This document shows, piece by piece, positions 7,829 to 16,705 of a stretch of 64,000 nucleotides of DNA. The position numbers and the translations under genes are program-made. Source of the stretch: Gemmobacter sp. 24YEA27 (GTDB taxonomy: Bacteria; Pseudomonadota; Alphaproteobacteria; Rhodobacterales; Rhodobacteraceae); NCBI RefSeq assembly GCF_030052995.1, contig NZ_JASJPW010000001.1, positions 1,912,001 to 1,976,000 on the forward strand. Reading direction: 5' to 3'. How positions within the stretch are numbered: position 1 is the first letter of the stretch; the number at the start of each line of letters is the position of its first letter. The notes below the pieces were generated by a model. The model was not told the DNA's origin, did no database searches, and saw only the letters and a list, made by a program, of their open reading frames with translations.

Positions 7829-9691
7829 GTGTTCGGCAGATTCCTTCTTGGAGCGGGGCTGGGTGGTCTGGTCGGGACCGGCGTGCTTGCGCTGGTGTCG
7901 GTGTCGCTTTCCGGGCCGTTTCCGCAAAACCGCAGCGCCGGCACACTGCGGACCGAGGTCGGAATCGAAGACGCTGACGCCCGCCTTGCTCCTGACGCCA
8001 AAGCCGTGACGACAGAGACTGCCGCCGAGACTGCCGCAGTGGTCGATCCCGTGGCCGATCCTGCTGTGGCCGGGATCCCGACAGCACCGTCCCTTGATGC
8101 GCCAGGCGCTCCGGAGGAGACAGAGACCGCAAAGCCGAGCGTTCCCGAGGATAAGGCCGATCCCGACTTCGCCGCGGCGCCGAACCTGATTGACCTTCCC
8201 GAACTGGCTCTGGAGCATTCTTCAGACCCGGCACTCGCTGCGGCGCTGGAGGCTGCGCTTGATGCGGGTGACAGGGCTCCGGGTCTCGTGCCCGATCAGC
8301 CGGCGGATCTTGCCGATGCTGCCAGCGACGCTGTGCCAGAGGCCCCCGCCGCGCCCGAGGCCGCGCCGCTGGTCGCAGGGGTAACGGAGGGTCCCGACAC
8401 TGTCGCGACGCCGCCGGCTGAGCTGGCGGGGCTGCCGGAAACGCCGGCTCTGCCGCAAGACGGTCTCGCGGATGGCGAAACCGGGGTTGCCGCCGCCGGA
8501 ACAACCGTATCGCGCCCGGCCGGTCCTGCCGAGGACAGCGCGCCGGCGCTCGCATCAGCGCCCGAACCACCGCCGCTTACGGTCGAGGAAGAGCGGATGC
8601 TGGCGCAGATGGCGGCCGATCCGTTGCCGCAGGGCACAGAGCCGGCCAAAAGCGCTCCTGTGGCAGGCGATGGCTTTGTGATCCTGGAAGACGTTCCGAC
8701 ACCGTCACCGGCAGAGGCCGCAGCCGATACCGCTCTGGCAGATGCTGCGGGGGATGGGCAGGTCGCCGTCGAAAGCCTGCCGGCGGATCGCGATCCCGCA
8801 GCGGATACTGCGGATCCTTCTCCCGACAGTGGTGGGCCAGAGACCGGCGCGGCATCGGACCCGGCGGCGGTTAAAATGCTTACTCTGGACGATAAATCGT
8901 CATTGCCCGGCAATGGCACGATCAGCCGCGAGACCGGTGATGGCAGCACCCGTCTGCCGCGGATCGGCGAAACGCCGGAAGAGGCGGCGGCTGAAAGCAC
9001 CGCAATCGGCTCTGACGCGCCGCGTATCCTTTTTGCGCGTGACTTTGCAAACCCCGCCAACAAGCCGCGTTTCGCGGTGATCCTGCTCGATGACGGCTCG
9101 CCGGAGCTGGATCGCGCCGCCCTTGCCGATCTGCCTTTCGCGGTCAGTTTCGCGATCGATCCGCAATTGCCCAATGCCAGTGAGATCGCCGCGCTGTACC
9201 GCGCCGCCGGCCAGGAGGTGATCATGGTCGCGTCCGGCCTGCCCAAGGGCGCGGCGGCAAGCGATGTCGCGGTGGCCTTTAGTGCCATGGCGCAGGTATT
9301 GCCCGAAGCGGTGGCGACAATGGACGCGCCGGGGCGCAGCTTTCAGGCCGACCGTCCGCTGGCCAGCCTTGTCGTGCCCGAAATCGCCGCGCAGGGGCGC
9401 GGGCTCATCACCTGGAATATCGGCCTCAACGCCGCCGACCAGGTGGCAAAGCGCGAAGATGTTCCGGCAGCCGTGATCTTCCGCGACCTTGATGCCGAGG
9501 GCGAGGAGGCGCCGGTGATCCGCCGTTATCTCGACCGCGCCGCTTTCAAGGCGGCGCAGGATGGCGGCGTCACGGTCTTTGGCCGGGCCAGCCATGCGGC
9601 GACGGTGACCGCGCTTCTGGAATGGGCCGTTGAGGGCCGCGCCGCCAGTGTCGAACTGGCGCCTGTTACGGCAATGCTGGATGTCGACTGA
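7829..9691 (+). CDS. Divergent polysaccharide deacetylase family protein (YibQ-like)
   Basis: About 620 residues: one N-terminal membrane anchor (FLLGAGLGGLVGTGVLALVSV), a ~380-residue low-complexity linker rich in Ala, Pro, Glu and Asp, and a C-terminal divergent polysaccharide deacetylase domain (RFAVILLDDGSPELDRAAL, then LPFAVSFAIDPQLPNASEIA, then GQEVIMVASGLPKG). The domain keeps the NodB-like fold but in this family often lacks the metal triad, so catalysis is uncertain. It likely acts in the periplasm on envelope polysaccharide. GTG at 7829 is preceded by AGGGAGA; an upstream TTG (7799) is less likely. The GNAT gene follows with almost no gap. Confidence 0.8.
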   Translation: MFGRFLLGAGLGGLVGTGVLALVSVSLSGPFPQNRSAGTLRTEVGIEDADARLAPDAKAVTTETAAETAAVVDPVADPAVAGIPTAPSLDAPGAPEETETAKPSVPEDKADPDFAAAPNLIDLPELALEHSSDPALAAALEAALDAGDRAPGLVPDQPADLADAASDAVPEAPAAPEAAPLVAGVTEGPDTVATPPAELAGLPETPALPQDGLADGETGVAAAGTTVSRPAGPAEDSAPALASAPEPPPLTVEEERMLAQMAADPLPQGTEPAKSAPVAGDGFVILEDVPTPSPAEAAADTALADAAGDGQVAVESLPADRDPAADTADPSPDSGGPETGAASDPAAVKMLTLDDKSSLPGNGTISRETGDGSTRLPRIGETPEEAAAESTAIGSDAPRILFARDFANPANKPRFAVILLDDGSPELDRAALADLPFAVSFAIDPQLPNASEIAALYRAAGQEVIMVASGLPKGAAASDVAVAFSAMAQVLPEAVATMDAPGRSFQADRPLASLVVPEIAAQGRGLITWNIGLNAADQVAKREDVPAAVIFRDLDAEGEEAPVIRRYLDRAAFKAAQDGGVTVFGRASHAATVTALLEWAVEGRAASVELAPVTAMLDVD

Positions 9692-9695
9692 GCGG

Positions 9696-10130
9696 ATGGT
9701 GGTGATCCGCCCGGCGCTGCGCGCCGATGTGCCTGATATCTTCCGCGTCCGTCTTGCGGTGCGGGAAAACGCGCTGAGCGAGGCGGAACTGGCCGCGCTC
9801 GGCATCACGCGCGAGACGGTGGCAGAGCTGGTTGAGGCGCCCGGCACCGCCTGGGTGGCGGAAGAGGCCAGCACGCTTCTTGGCTTTTCGATGATCGACC
9901 GCGAGGAAGGCTGCCTCTTTGCCGCCTTTGTGGTGCCGGAGGCCGAGGGCAGGGGCATCGGACGCGCGCTGACCAGGGCCGCAGAAGCCGCGCTTTTCGC
10001 CGAACACGCGGAAATCTGGCTGGAAACGGCGGCCGGCAGCCGGGCCGAGGGCTTTTATCGCCGCCTTGGCTGGGGCGGCGCTACGCCGGTGGGGGACGGC
10101 GATCTGCGGCTGACAAAGCAGCGCGGCTGA
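9696..10130 (+). CDS. GNAT-family N-acetyltransferase
   Basis: The 144-residue protein has a GNAT fold: VIRPALRADVPDIFRVRLAV at the N-terminus and the acetyl-CoA pyrophosphate loop VPEAEGRGIGRALTRAAEAAL (R/Q-x-x-G-x-G/A motif), then WLETAAGSRAEGFYRRLGW. It transfers an acetyl group from acetyl-CoA to an amine; the acceptor is not predictable. It directly follows the deacetylase gene: an alternative ATG at 9681 overlaps that gene's stop codon, so the two are probably cotranscribed and translationally coupled. Confidence 0.85.
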   Translation: MVVIRPALRADVPDIFRVRLAVRENALSEAELAALGITRETVAELVEAPGTAWVAEEASTLLGFSMIDREEGCLFAAFVVPEAEGRGIGRALTRAAEAALFAEHAEIWLETAAGSRAEGFYRRLGWGGATPVGDGDLRLTKQRG

Positions 10131-10155
10131 AGCGTCACGCTGCGTCACCGGCTGC

Positions 10156-10869
10156 TCAGCTGCGCGCCTTGCGGTAGCTGTCTTTCACCGCGATCAGCGC
10201 GCCGTCAAAGCTGAAAATATCGCAGCCCCGCACATCGACGCTGGCCCCAGTCGCCGAAGTGCCGCGAAATCGCCAGGTCGACAGCCCGGTCTCGCCGGTG
10301 ATGTGATGCGCGCCCTCAAGCCAGGCGGCATCAGGAAAGTCCGCGAACAGCGCCGCATAAGCCGCCCGTACCGCCGCCTGACCCTGATGGATCACACCTT
10401 CGGCCTCGGACCCCGCAGCGCCGTGAAAGGCAGGATCGGCAGACATGCAGCCCATCAGCCCGTCAAGATCGCGCGCATTGAAACAATCCATCAGCCGCGT
10501 CATAGTCGCGAGGCGTGCCTCATCCCGGGCATCATCAACCACCTCAACCTCGAGGAAAGACAGCGGCGCGGTGCCGGCATTGGTCACATTGTGTTCGACC
10601 CCGACCCGTCGCGAATAGGGCACGCCCTGGGTCAGTGTCGCCTCTGCCCGCCCGCCACCGGCAAGGTCAAGGCCCAGTACCCCATCCGTCAGCGGCACGA
10701 TCACATAATCATGGCCATGGCGGTGCCAGCCGGTCTCGGCCCCCGGCGCGAAACGCCATTCGGTGACGCGAAAACGCTCGTCATCGATATGGGTGACGGG
10801 CTCGGCCTGGGGGGGTGAGGCCTGGGGTTTCGGGGCCTGAGGCTCAGGTGCGGGCGGGTGTTCAGACAT
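10156..10869 (-). CDS. Cupin and SnoaL/NTF2-like two-domain protein
   Basis: A 237-residue two-domain protein. After a proline-rich N-terminus, residues ~25-115 form a cupin barrel (FAPGAETGWHRHGHDYVIVPLTDG, with the metal-binding H-x-H motif). Residues ~120-237 form an NTF2/SnoaL-like domain (TRLMDCFNARDLDGLMGCM, then FRGTSATGASVDVRGCDIFSFDGALI). Such domains bind or isomerise small molecules; no substrate can be inferred. GGAGGTCACC directly precedes ATG. It stands alone between the GNAT and putR genes, both in the opposite or convergent sense. Confidence 0.75.
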   Translation of the reverse strand: MSEHPPAPEPQAPKPQASPPQAEPVTHIDDERFRVTEWRFAPGAETGWHRHGHDYVIVPLTDGVLGLDLAGGGRAEATLTQGVPYSRRVGVEHNVTNAGTAPLSFLEVEVVDDARDEARLATMTRLMDCFNARDLDGLMGCMSADPAFHGAAGSEAEGVIHQGQAAVRAAYAALFADFPDAAWLEGAHHITGETGLSTWRFRGTSATGASVDVRGCDIFSFDGALIAVKDSYRKARS

Positions 10870-10964
10870 GGTGACCTCCGGGTTGCTGACCGATGCTGGC
10901 GCAGGCCGGTTGCCTGCGGCAAGGCTGTTGGCCGTCTGGCCTGACCATCCGGACCGGTCTGGCG

Positions 10965-11426
10965 TTAAAGCGCCTCTTTCACCGCCTCCATCGCGACATA
11001 GGTCGAGGTCTGCGCCACATGTGGCAGCGCCGAGATCCGTTCCGCCAGCACCCGGCGGTAATCGGCGATATCGGCGGTGCGCACCTTCAGGAGGTAGTCA
11101 AAGCGGCTGGCGATCATATGGCATTGCTCGACTTCGGGCACGGTCAGAACGGCGCGGTTGAAGGCCTGGAGCGCCGCCTCGCGGGTATCGGCCAGCCGCA
11201 CTTCGACAAAGGCCACATGCGCCAGGCCCATTTTCACCGGGTCGAGAATGGCGCGATATCCCGCGATCACCCCGTCTTCTTCAAGCCGTTTCATCCGCGC
11301 CTGGACAGGGCTTTTCGACAGGCCGACGCGGCGTGCAAGCTCCACCGCTGAAACCCGGCCCTCGACGGCCAGAATGCGCAGAATCGCATGATCAAATCGA
11401 TCAAGATCAACAAGGGGATTTGGCAT
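10965..11426 (-). CDS. putR: Lrp/AsnC-family regulator, probable proline-dehydrogenase activator
   Basis: A 153-residue Lrp/AsnC protein: winged HTH at ~8-60 (FDHAILRILAVEGRVSAVEL, then RVGLSKSPVQARMKRLEEDG) and a C-terminal RAM ligand-sensing domain (VEVRLADTREAALQAFNRAV, then EVEQCHMIASRFDYLLKVRT). In Agrobacterium and Rhodobacter the regulator divergent from putA is PutR, which activates putA in response to proline. The divergent position with 103 bp between start codons supports the same role here. A perfect palindrome lies just upstream of its start. Confidence 0.88.
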   Translation of the reverse strand: MPNPLVDLDRFDHAILRILAVEGRVSAVELARRVGLSKSPVQARMKRLEEDGVIAGYRAILDPVKMGLAHVAFVEVRLADTREAALQAFNRAVLTVPEVEQCHMIASRFDYLLKVRTADIADYRRVLAERISALPHVAQTSTYVAMEAVKEAL

Positions 11427-11442
11427 GTAAAATCAACCTTTT

Positions 11443-11459
11443 CTGGCCATAATGGCCAG
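11443..11459. promoter_or_regulatory. Palindromic operator candidate between putR and putA
   Basis: CTGGCCATAATGGCCAG is a perfect 8-1-8 palindrome, 17 bp from the putR start codon and about 70 bp from the putA start. Lrp-type dimers bind such short dyads, so this is a candidate PutR site; this is inference from position and symmetry. Confidence 0.5.
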
Positions 11460-11529
11460 CGTTTACGGAAAGATCGGGAATACTGACTGGCAGATCAGGT
11501 GTATCATAGTCAAAACGCAGGAGGTCTGC

Positions 11530-14500
11530 ATGACAAATTCGCTTGATCTGGTCGCTGATGGAAGTCTTGCCCCCGAGGGGGAACTGGTGCGGGCTCTGAT
11601 CGCGCAAAGCGGTTTGGATCAGGCCGATCGCGACCGGATCGCGGCGGCGGGCGCCGATCTCGTGCGCCGCATTCGCTCGGGCGCTAAGCCAGGGCTGATG
11701 GAGGTGTTCCTCGCCGAATACGGGCTCTCGACCGATGAGGGCATTGCGCTGATGTGTCTGGCCGAGGCGCTCTTGCGCGTGCCGGATGCGCCGACCATGG
11801 ACGCACTGATCGAAGACAAGATCGCGCCTTCGGACTGGGGCAGGCATCTGGGCCATTCGGCATCTTCGCTGGTAAATGCCTCGACCTGGGCTTTGATGCT
11901 GACCGGCAAAGTGCTGGACGAGCGTGGCCCGGGCATTGCCGGCAGCCTGCGCGGCGCGATCCGTCGGCTGGGCGAGCCGGTGATCCGCTCGGCCACCACG
12001 CGCGCGATGAAAGAGATGGGCCGCCAGTTCGTGCTGGGGGAAACCATTGAAAAGGCGATGAAACGCGCGACGGAGCTGGAAGGGAAGGGCTATACCTATT
12101 CCTATGATATGTTGGGCGAAGGCGCGAAGACCGAGGCCGATGCCCGCAGCTATCACCTCGCCTATACCCGCGCGATCACTGCGATTGCCGGGGCGGTGAA
12201 AGGCCGCGATATCGGCGCCAATCCGGGCGTTTCCGTTAAGCTTTCCGCAATTCATCCGCGTTATGAAGTAGCCCATGAGGCGCGCGTGATGGAGGAACTC
12301 GTGCCGAGGCTGCGGGCTTTGGCTGGGCTCGCGAAATCTGCGGGCATCGGACTGAATGTCGATGCAGAGGAGGCGGACAGGCTCGATCTGTCGCTGAAGG
12401 TGATTGCGGCCACGCTGGAAGACCCGTCGCTGGCGGGATGGGACGGCTTTGGCGTGGTTGTGCAGGCTTACGGTCGGCGCTGCGGAGCGGCGATCGATGT
12501 GCTTTACGATCTGGCGACGCGTCTGAACCGCCGCATCATGGTGCGCCTGGTGAAGGGCGCCTATTGGGATTACGAGATCAAACGCGCCCAGGTGATGGGG
12601 CTGGAAAGCTTTCCGGTTTTCACCCGCAAACAGGCGACAGATGTGTCCTACATCACCAATGCGCAAAAGCTTTTGGGCATGACCGACCGCATCTATCCGC
12701 AATTTGCGGGGCATAATGCGCATACCGTGGCGGCGGTGCTCGACATGGCATCTGCGGCGGGCGTGAAACCCGAACAATATGAATTCCAGCGCCTGCATGG
12801 CATGGGCGAAAGGCTGCATGAGATCGTCCATGCCGATCAGAATACCCGCTGCCGCATCTATGCGCCGGTGGGCGCGCATCGCGATCTCCTCGCCTATCTC
12901 GTGCGGCGTCTGCTGGAAAACGGGGCGAATTCGTCCTTTGTGAACCAGATCGTCGATGAGGATGTAACGCCGGAACAGGTCGCCGCCTGCCCGCTGGCCT
13001 ATATGGAAAGCGTCTCGCCGGTCGAGAACCCGGCTGTGCCGCCGGCGCCGCAGATCTTCCCGGGCCGGGTCAATTCGAAAGGCTTTGACCTGACCTCGCG
13101 CGCCGATCTGCGCGAGATCGAGGCCGCGATGCAGCCGCATCTGACCCGGACTTACAGCGCCGGGCCGATCATCGCGGGCCGCGCCGCCGGGGCTTTGCGC
13201 ACGGATGTGGTGAACCCCGCGACGGGAGAGGTGGTGGGCCATGTCCTCGCCGCCTCCCGCGCCGATGTTGATACCGCTTTGCGGCTGGCCGAGCCCTGGG
13301 CCGCCGATGCCGCCACCCGCGCCACCGTCCTGCGCCGCGCAGCCGACGCCTATGAGGCGAATTTCGGCCAGATCTTCGCGCTGCTTACGCGTGAGGCCGG
13401 CAAAAACGCCCCGGATATGGTCGGCGAACTGCGCGAAGCGGTTGATTTCCTGCGATACTACGCGAATGGCGCCGAGGCCCTGACCGCCCCCGCCCGGGGT
13501 CGCTTCACCTGTATCAGCCCGTGGAATTTCCCGCTGGCGATCTTTTCGGGCCAGATCGCGGCGGCGCTCGCGGCTGGCAATGCGGTGCTGGCGAAACCGG
13601 CGGAACAGACGCCGCTGATCGCCGCGCTCGCGGTCGATCTTTTGCATCAGGCCGGGGTGCCGGTCACCGCGCTGCAGCTTTTGCCGGGCGAGGGCGATGT
13701 GGGTGCCTTGCTCACCTCTGATCCGCGCGTGGATGGGGTCGCCTTTACCGGCTCGACCGAAGTGGCGCTGCTGATCCGCCGCGCGATGGCGGAAAACCTC
13801 GCCCCCGGCGCGCCGCTGATCGCCGAGACTGGCGGGATGAACGCGATGGTGGTCGATTCCACCGCGCTGCCGGAACAGGCGGTGCGCGATATCGTGGCCT
13901 CTTCCTTCCAGTCGGCGGGGCAGCGCTGCTCGGCCTTGCGCTGCCTTTACGTGCAGGAAGATATCGCGGCCCCGATCCTTGAGATGCTGGAAGGCGCGAT
14001 GGATGAGCTGTCGATCGGCAATCCGGGTCTTCTGACCACCGATGTCGGGCCGGTGATTGATGCCGAGGCGCTTGCAACCATCCGCGCCCATATCGATCAG
14101 GCGCGGATCGAGGGGCGGCTGATCAAGGAACGCGCGGTGCCGGGGCAGGGGACATTCGCGCCGCCTGCGGTGATCCGCGTGCCGGGGATCGCTGCGATGG
14201 AGCGTGAGATTTTCGGCCCTGTCCTGCATGTTGCGACGTTCCGGGCCGGTGAAATCGACAAGGTTATCAATGAGATCAACGCCACCGGCTATGGTCTGAC
14301 CTTCGGTCTCCATACCCGTATCGATGACCGCGTGCAGCATTTCGTCGAGCGCATCCATTCCGGCAATATCTATGTCAACCGCAACCAGATCGGCGCGGTG
14401 GTGGGCAGTCAGCCCTTCGGTGGCGAGGGGCTTTCGGGCACCGGGCCAAAGGCCGGCGGGCCGGATTACCTGACCCGCTTCACCCGCCAGGCAGCGCCGC

Positions 14501-14970
14501 TGCAAGGGGCCGCCGGCGCGGTCACCGGCGAGGCCGTGGTCGCCGCAGCTCTGGCCGGGGCAGGCCAGGTCGCAGCGCCAGAGCCGCTCGACCTGCCCGG
14601 CCCGACCGGAGAATCGAACCGGCTTGGTCATTTCGCCCGCCCGCCGGTCCTGTGCCTCGGGCCAGGGGCTGCGGCGGTGGCGGCTCAGGCCAATGCGGTC
14701 ACCGCACTCGGCGGGGTGGCGATTGCGGCCGATGGTCTTGAGCCTGAGGCGCTGACCAGGCTGCAAGGCTTCAGCGGCGCGCTGTTCTGGGGCGAAGAGG
14801 CCGGGGCTCGCAGCCGCGCCCTCGCGCTGTCCGCCCGCAAAGGCGCCATCCTGCCGCTGATCACCGGCGCGCCCGACCGCGCCCATGTCACGCTCGAACG
14901 TCATGTCTGCATCGATACCACGGCATCGGGCGGCAATGCCAAACTGCTCTCCGAGGTGGCGGAGGCATAG
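11530..14970 (+). CDS. putA: Bifunctional proline dehydrogenase / L-glutamate gamma-semialdehyde dehydrogenase
   Basis: The 1146-residue protein has the PutA layout: an N-terminal helical arm, the FAD-dependent proline dehydrogenase barrel (~80-480, with EQYEFQRLHGMGERL and RCRIYAPVGAHRDLLAYLVRRLLENGANSS split by a few residues), then the NAD-dependent P5C dehydrogenase (~560-1000, with GFTGSTEVALLIR-like FTGSTE, and the catalytic cysteine in QSAGQRCSALRCLYV). It oxidises proline to glutamate, channelling the intermediate. There is no N-terminal ribbon-helix-helix DNA-binding domain, consistent with separate control by PutR. CAGGAGGTCT precedes ATG at 11530. Confidence 0.96.
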   Translation: MTNSLDLVADGSLAPEGELVRALIAQSGLDQADRDRIAAAGADLVRRIRSGAKPGLMEVFLAEYGLSTDEGIALMCLAEALLRVPDAPTMDALIEDKIAPSDWGRHLGHSASSLVNASTWALMLTGKVLDERGPGIAGSLRGAIRRLGEPVIRSATTRAMKEMGRQFVLGETIEKAMKRATELEGKGYTYSYDMLGEGAKTEADARSYHLAYTRAITAIAGAVKGRDIGANPGVSVKLSAIHPRYEVAHEARVMEELVPRLRALAGLAKSAGIGLNVDAEEADRLDLSLKVIAATLEDPSLAGWDGFGVVVQAYGRRCGAAIDVLYDLATRLNRRIMVRLVKGAYWDYEIKRAQVMGLESFPVFTRKQATDVSYITNAQKLLGMTDRIYPQFAGHNAHTVAAVLDMASAAGVKPEQYEFQRLHGMGERLHEIVHADQNTRCRIYAPVGAHRDLLAYLVRRLLENGANSSFVNQIVDEDVTPEQVAACPLAYMESVSPVENPAVPPAPQIFPGRVNSKGFDLTSRADLREIEAAMQPHLTRTYSAGPIIAGRAAGALRTDVVNPATGEVVGHVLAASRADVDTALRLAEPWAADAATRATVLRRAADAYEANFGQIFALLTREAGKNAPDMVGELREAVDFLRYYANGAEALTAPARGRFTCISPWNFPLAIFSGQIAAALAAGNAVLAKPAEQTPLIAALAVDLLHQAGVPVTALQLLPGEGDVGALLTSDPRVDGVAFTGSTEVALLIRRAMAENLAPGAPLIAETGGMNAMVVDSTALPEQAVRDIVASSFQSAGQRCSALRCLYVQEDIAAPILEMLEGAMDELSIGNPGLLTTDVGPVIDAEALATIRAHIDQARIEGRLIKERAVPGQGTFAPPAVIRVPGIAAMEREIFGPVLHVATFRAGEIDKVINEINATGYGLTFGLHTRIDDRVQHFVERIHSGNIYVNRNQIGAVVGSQPFGGEGLSGTGPKAGGPDYLTRFTRQAAPLQGAAGAVTGEAVVAAALAGAGQVAAPEPLDLPGPTGESNRLGHFARPPVLCLGPGAAAVAAQANAVTALGGVAIAADGLEPEALTRLQGFSGALFWGEEAGARSRALALSARKGAILPLITGAPDRAHVTLERHVCIDTTASGGNAKLLSEVAEA

Positions 14971-15215
14971 CGACCCGACCTGATGGGCGGGCCCCGGCAA
15001 GGCTCGCCCAGGTTTGCGATATGTGCCAACAGCCCTAACGCGCTTGCCGTTTTCATTACCTTCGCTCTGATCGCGCTGAACATGGCAGGGCTTTCGCCCG
15101 GTAATCCTCGCCGTTTTAACGAGGCGCAGAAGCAGACATCCGGCAGCCATCTTCAGTTGTTGCTCCGCACCCGGAGACCCTCGCCACACCTGAAGCGCAA
15201 TCCGCTTCTCATCAT
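14971..15215. other. Intergenic region between putA and the lysis cassette
   Basis: About 245 bp with no supported gene. It probably contains the boundary between chromosomal core and the phage-derived cassette; no direct repeat marking that boundary was recognised. Confidence 0.4.
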
Positions 15216-15240
15216 GCCCGGCCGCCGCGCCGGGCTTTTT
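15216..15240 (+). terminator. Hairpin terminator upstream of the endolysin gene
   Basis: GCCCGGC pairs with GCCGGGC around a 6-base loop and is followed by five T residues, 22 bp before the endolysin start. It may end putA transcription and insulate the cassette. Confidence 0.7.
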
Positions 15241-15262
15241 CACATCCATCATGGAGAACGAC

Positions 15263-15886
15263 ATGACCGAGGCATTCTTTGCCGCGATCCGTCCGCTGTT
15301 CGGCGGCAGCCTGAAACAGGCGCAGGTTGATGGCCTCAACGCCATCCTTGCCGCCACCACGACCCTGCCGCGCAGTTTCCGCGCCTATATCCTTGCGACC
15401 GCTTATCACGAGACTGCCCACACCATGCAGCCGATCCGGGAATATGGCCGGGGCAAGGGTAAGAAATACGGCGTGGTCGATCAGACCGGCAAGGCGCCCT
15501 ATGGCCGGGGCTATGTCCAGCTCACCTGGCGCGAGAACTATCAGCGCGCAGATCGTGAGCTCGGTCTGGGCGGCCGGTTGGCGGCGGATTACGACCTCGC
15601 GCTTGATCCGGCGATTTCGGCGCAGATCCTTGTCGAGGGAATGCTCGACGGCTGGTTCACCGGCAAGGCGCTGCGGGATTACCTGCCCGGGGACTATATC
15701 GGGGCCCGGCGCATCGTGAACGGCACTGACCGGGCGCAGCAGATCGCGGGCTATGCCAGGGACTTTGAGGCCGCGTTGGTGGCCGGTGATGATCCTGCAG
15801 GCGCTGCGGCCGATCCTTTCGCCGCGCCCGGCTGGCTCGCTGCCTTCCTCAAATTCATTGCAACCCTGCTCAGGAGGTCGAAATGA
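15263..15886 (+). CDS. GH19 (chitinase-like) phage endolysin
   Basis: A 207-residue protein with a glycoside hydrolase family 19 signature: ILATAYHETAHTMQPIREYG holds the catalytic glutamate region, and APYGRGYVQLTWRENYQRAD is the usual second block. GH19 endolysins cut peptidoglycan glycan strands. No signal peptide is present, so release would need a holin; a short amphipathic C-terminus (WLAAFLKFIATLLRRSK) might contact membrane. GGAGAACGAC precedes ATG at 15263; an earlier ATG at 15251 overlaps that site. The stop overlaps the next start (ATGA), so the cassette is translationally coupled. Confidence 0.88.
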   Translation: MTEAFFAAIRPLFGGSLKQAQVDGLNAILAATTTLPRSFRAYILATAYHETAHTMQPIREYGRGKGKKYGVVDQTGKAPYGRGYVQLTWRENYQRADRELGLGGRLAADYDLALDPAISAQILVEGMLDGWFTGKALRDYLPGDYIGARRIVNGTDRAQQIAGYARDFEAALVAGDDPAGAAADPFAAPGWLAAFLKFIATLLRRSK

Positions 15887-16068
15887 TCGCCCCGCTTTCC
15901 CGCATCCTCGCCCGCTATACCGCTTCGGCGCTCGTAACCTATGGCGCCATCGCCCCGCCGGATGCGGCATTCATGGAGCCGGAGATCACGTTGCTGATCG
16001 GTCTCGGCATCGGCGCCCTGACAGAAGGCGTCTATGCGCTGGCCGTGAGGTTCGGATGGGCGCGCTGA
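15883..16068 (+). CDS. Small membrane protein of the lysis cassette (holin-like position)
   Basis: A 61-residue protein with a hydrophobic C-terminal helix (ITLLIGLGIGALTEGVYALAV) ending RFGWAR. I do not recognise a named family. Its ATGA overlap with the endolysin stop and the spanin-like genes that follow suggest a role in lysis, as a holin or an accessory. A single predicted helix is compatible with a class III-like holin, but this is inferred from position only. Confidence 0.65.
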   Translation: MIAPLSRILARYTASALVTYGAIAPPDAAFMEPEITLLIGLGIGALTEGVYALAVRFGWAR

Positions 16069-16283
16069 TACTCCGCTGGCTCTGGAAGCCCGTCGCCGTG
16101 CTGCTGGCCCTGCTGGCGGTCTGGCTGCGGGGCAGGGCGAGCGCAAAGCAACAGACCGCGCTGGAAGCCGCAGAGGCCTATGTGCGCGGGCGGAAAGGAA
16201 TGGACAAAGCAGATGCTGAGATTTCCGATGCTCCTCATGTGCTGCGGTCTGCTCTCAGCGTGCGTCCGCCCGACACCAAATGA
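16056..16283 (+). CDS. Candidate inner-membrane spanin subunit (Rz-like)
   Basis: The 75-residue protein begins with an N-terminal membrane anchor (LILRWLWKPVAVLLALLAVWL) followed by a charged, helix-forming periplasmic stretch (RGRASAKQQTALEAAEAYVRG). This is the topology of an i-spanin. Its start overlaps the preceding gene by 13 bp, and its 3' third contains the start of a lipoprotein gene in another frame, the classic nested Rz/Rz1 arrangement. Spanins fuse inner and outer membranes at the last step of Gram-negative lysis. Sequence similarity to a known Rz was not tested. Confidence 0.65.
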   Translation: MGALILRWLWKPVAVLLALLAVWLRGRASAKQQTALEAAEAYVRGRKGMDKADAEISDAPHVLRSALSVRPPDTK

Positions 16284-16413
16284 CAGCGCCATCTGCGATG
16301 GATCGCGGGCGGCGCGGGCTGATCATGCGGCGGCGCTGGCGGTCTCACCGGACGACCGGTCGGTGGTGAGCGGGGCCCGGCTTATCGCGCTGATCGATGC
16401 AGGTTGTCGCTGA
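16213..16413 (+). CDS. Candidate outer-membrane spanin lipoprotein (Rz1-like), overlapping frame
   Basis: A 66-residue protein with a lipoprotein signal: MLRFPMLLMCCGLLSAC, where LSAC is a lipobox and the cysteine would be acylated. The mature part is short and carries a pair of cysteines. It begins inside the preceding spanin-like gene in the +1 frame and overlaps it by 71 bp, as Rz1 does with Rz. Together they would span the periplasm. A similar small lipoprotein of other function cannot be excluded. Confidence 0.65.
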   Translation: MLRFPMLLMCCGLLSACVRPTPNDSAICDGSRAARADHAAALAVSPDDRSVVSGARLIALIDAGCR

Positions 16414-16458
16414 TTTTGTGATTTGCAGAATCGGCGAATGTTCCGCAAATGTTCCTGC

Positions 16459-16698
16459 ATGTTTGCTCACCATCTGCACCTCACCTGTCGATGCGGTCAC
16501 CACCGCCAAATCCTCGCTGAGGATATCCCGGAGGCATGGCAACAGGACCGGCTGAACATTCGGCCCGAGATATTCGACCGGATGCTTTGCCTCGCCTGCG
16601 GCACACGCGGGCGCCCGCAGTCGACCATCATATCGCCCGTCTGCACCGGGCCAGCCGGCGATGGCTGGCTGCTCAAAAGCCAATCTCAGGATCAGTGA
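16459..16698 (+). CDS. Small zinc-ribbon-like phage protein, unknown function
   Basis: About 79 residues containing CRCGHH near the N-terminus and CLACGTRG about 30 residues later, a four-cysteine arrangement suggesting a zinc ribbon. The family is not recognised. It lies between the spanin pair and the glutaredoxin-like gene, 7 bp before the latter, so it belongs to the same transcript. Starts at 16423 or 16438 are also possible; none has a strong ribosome binding site. Confidence 0.5.
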   Translation: MFAHHLHLTCRCGHHRQILAEDIPEAWQQDRLNIRPEIFDRMLCLACGTRGRPQSTIISPVCTGPAGDGWLLKSQSQDQ

Positions 16699-16705
16699 GG
16701 CACCC

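Noticed and set aside
11407..15360. A 1317-codon open frame antisense to putA
   Set aside because: It mirrors the GC-rich third-position pattern of putA, matches no family and has no start signal; putA on the other strand has full motifs.
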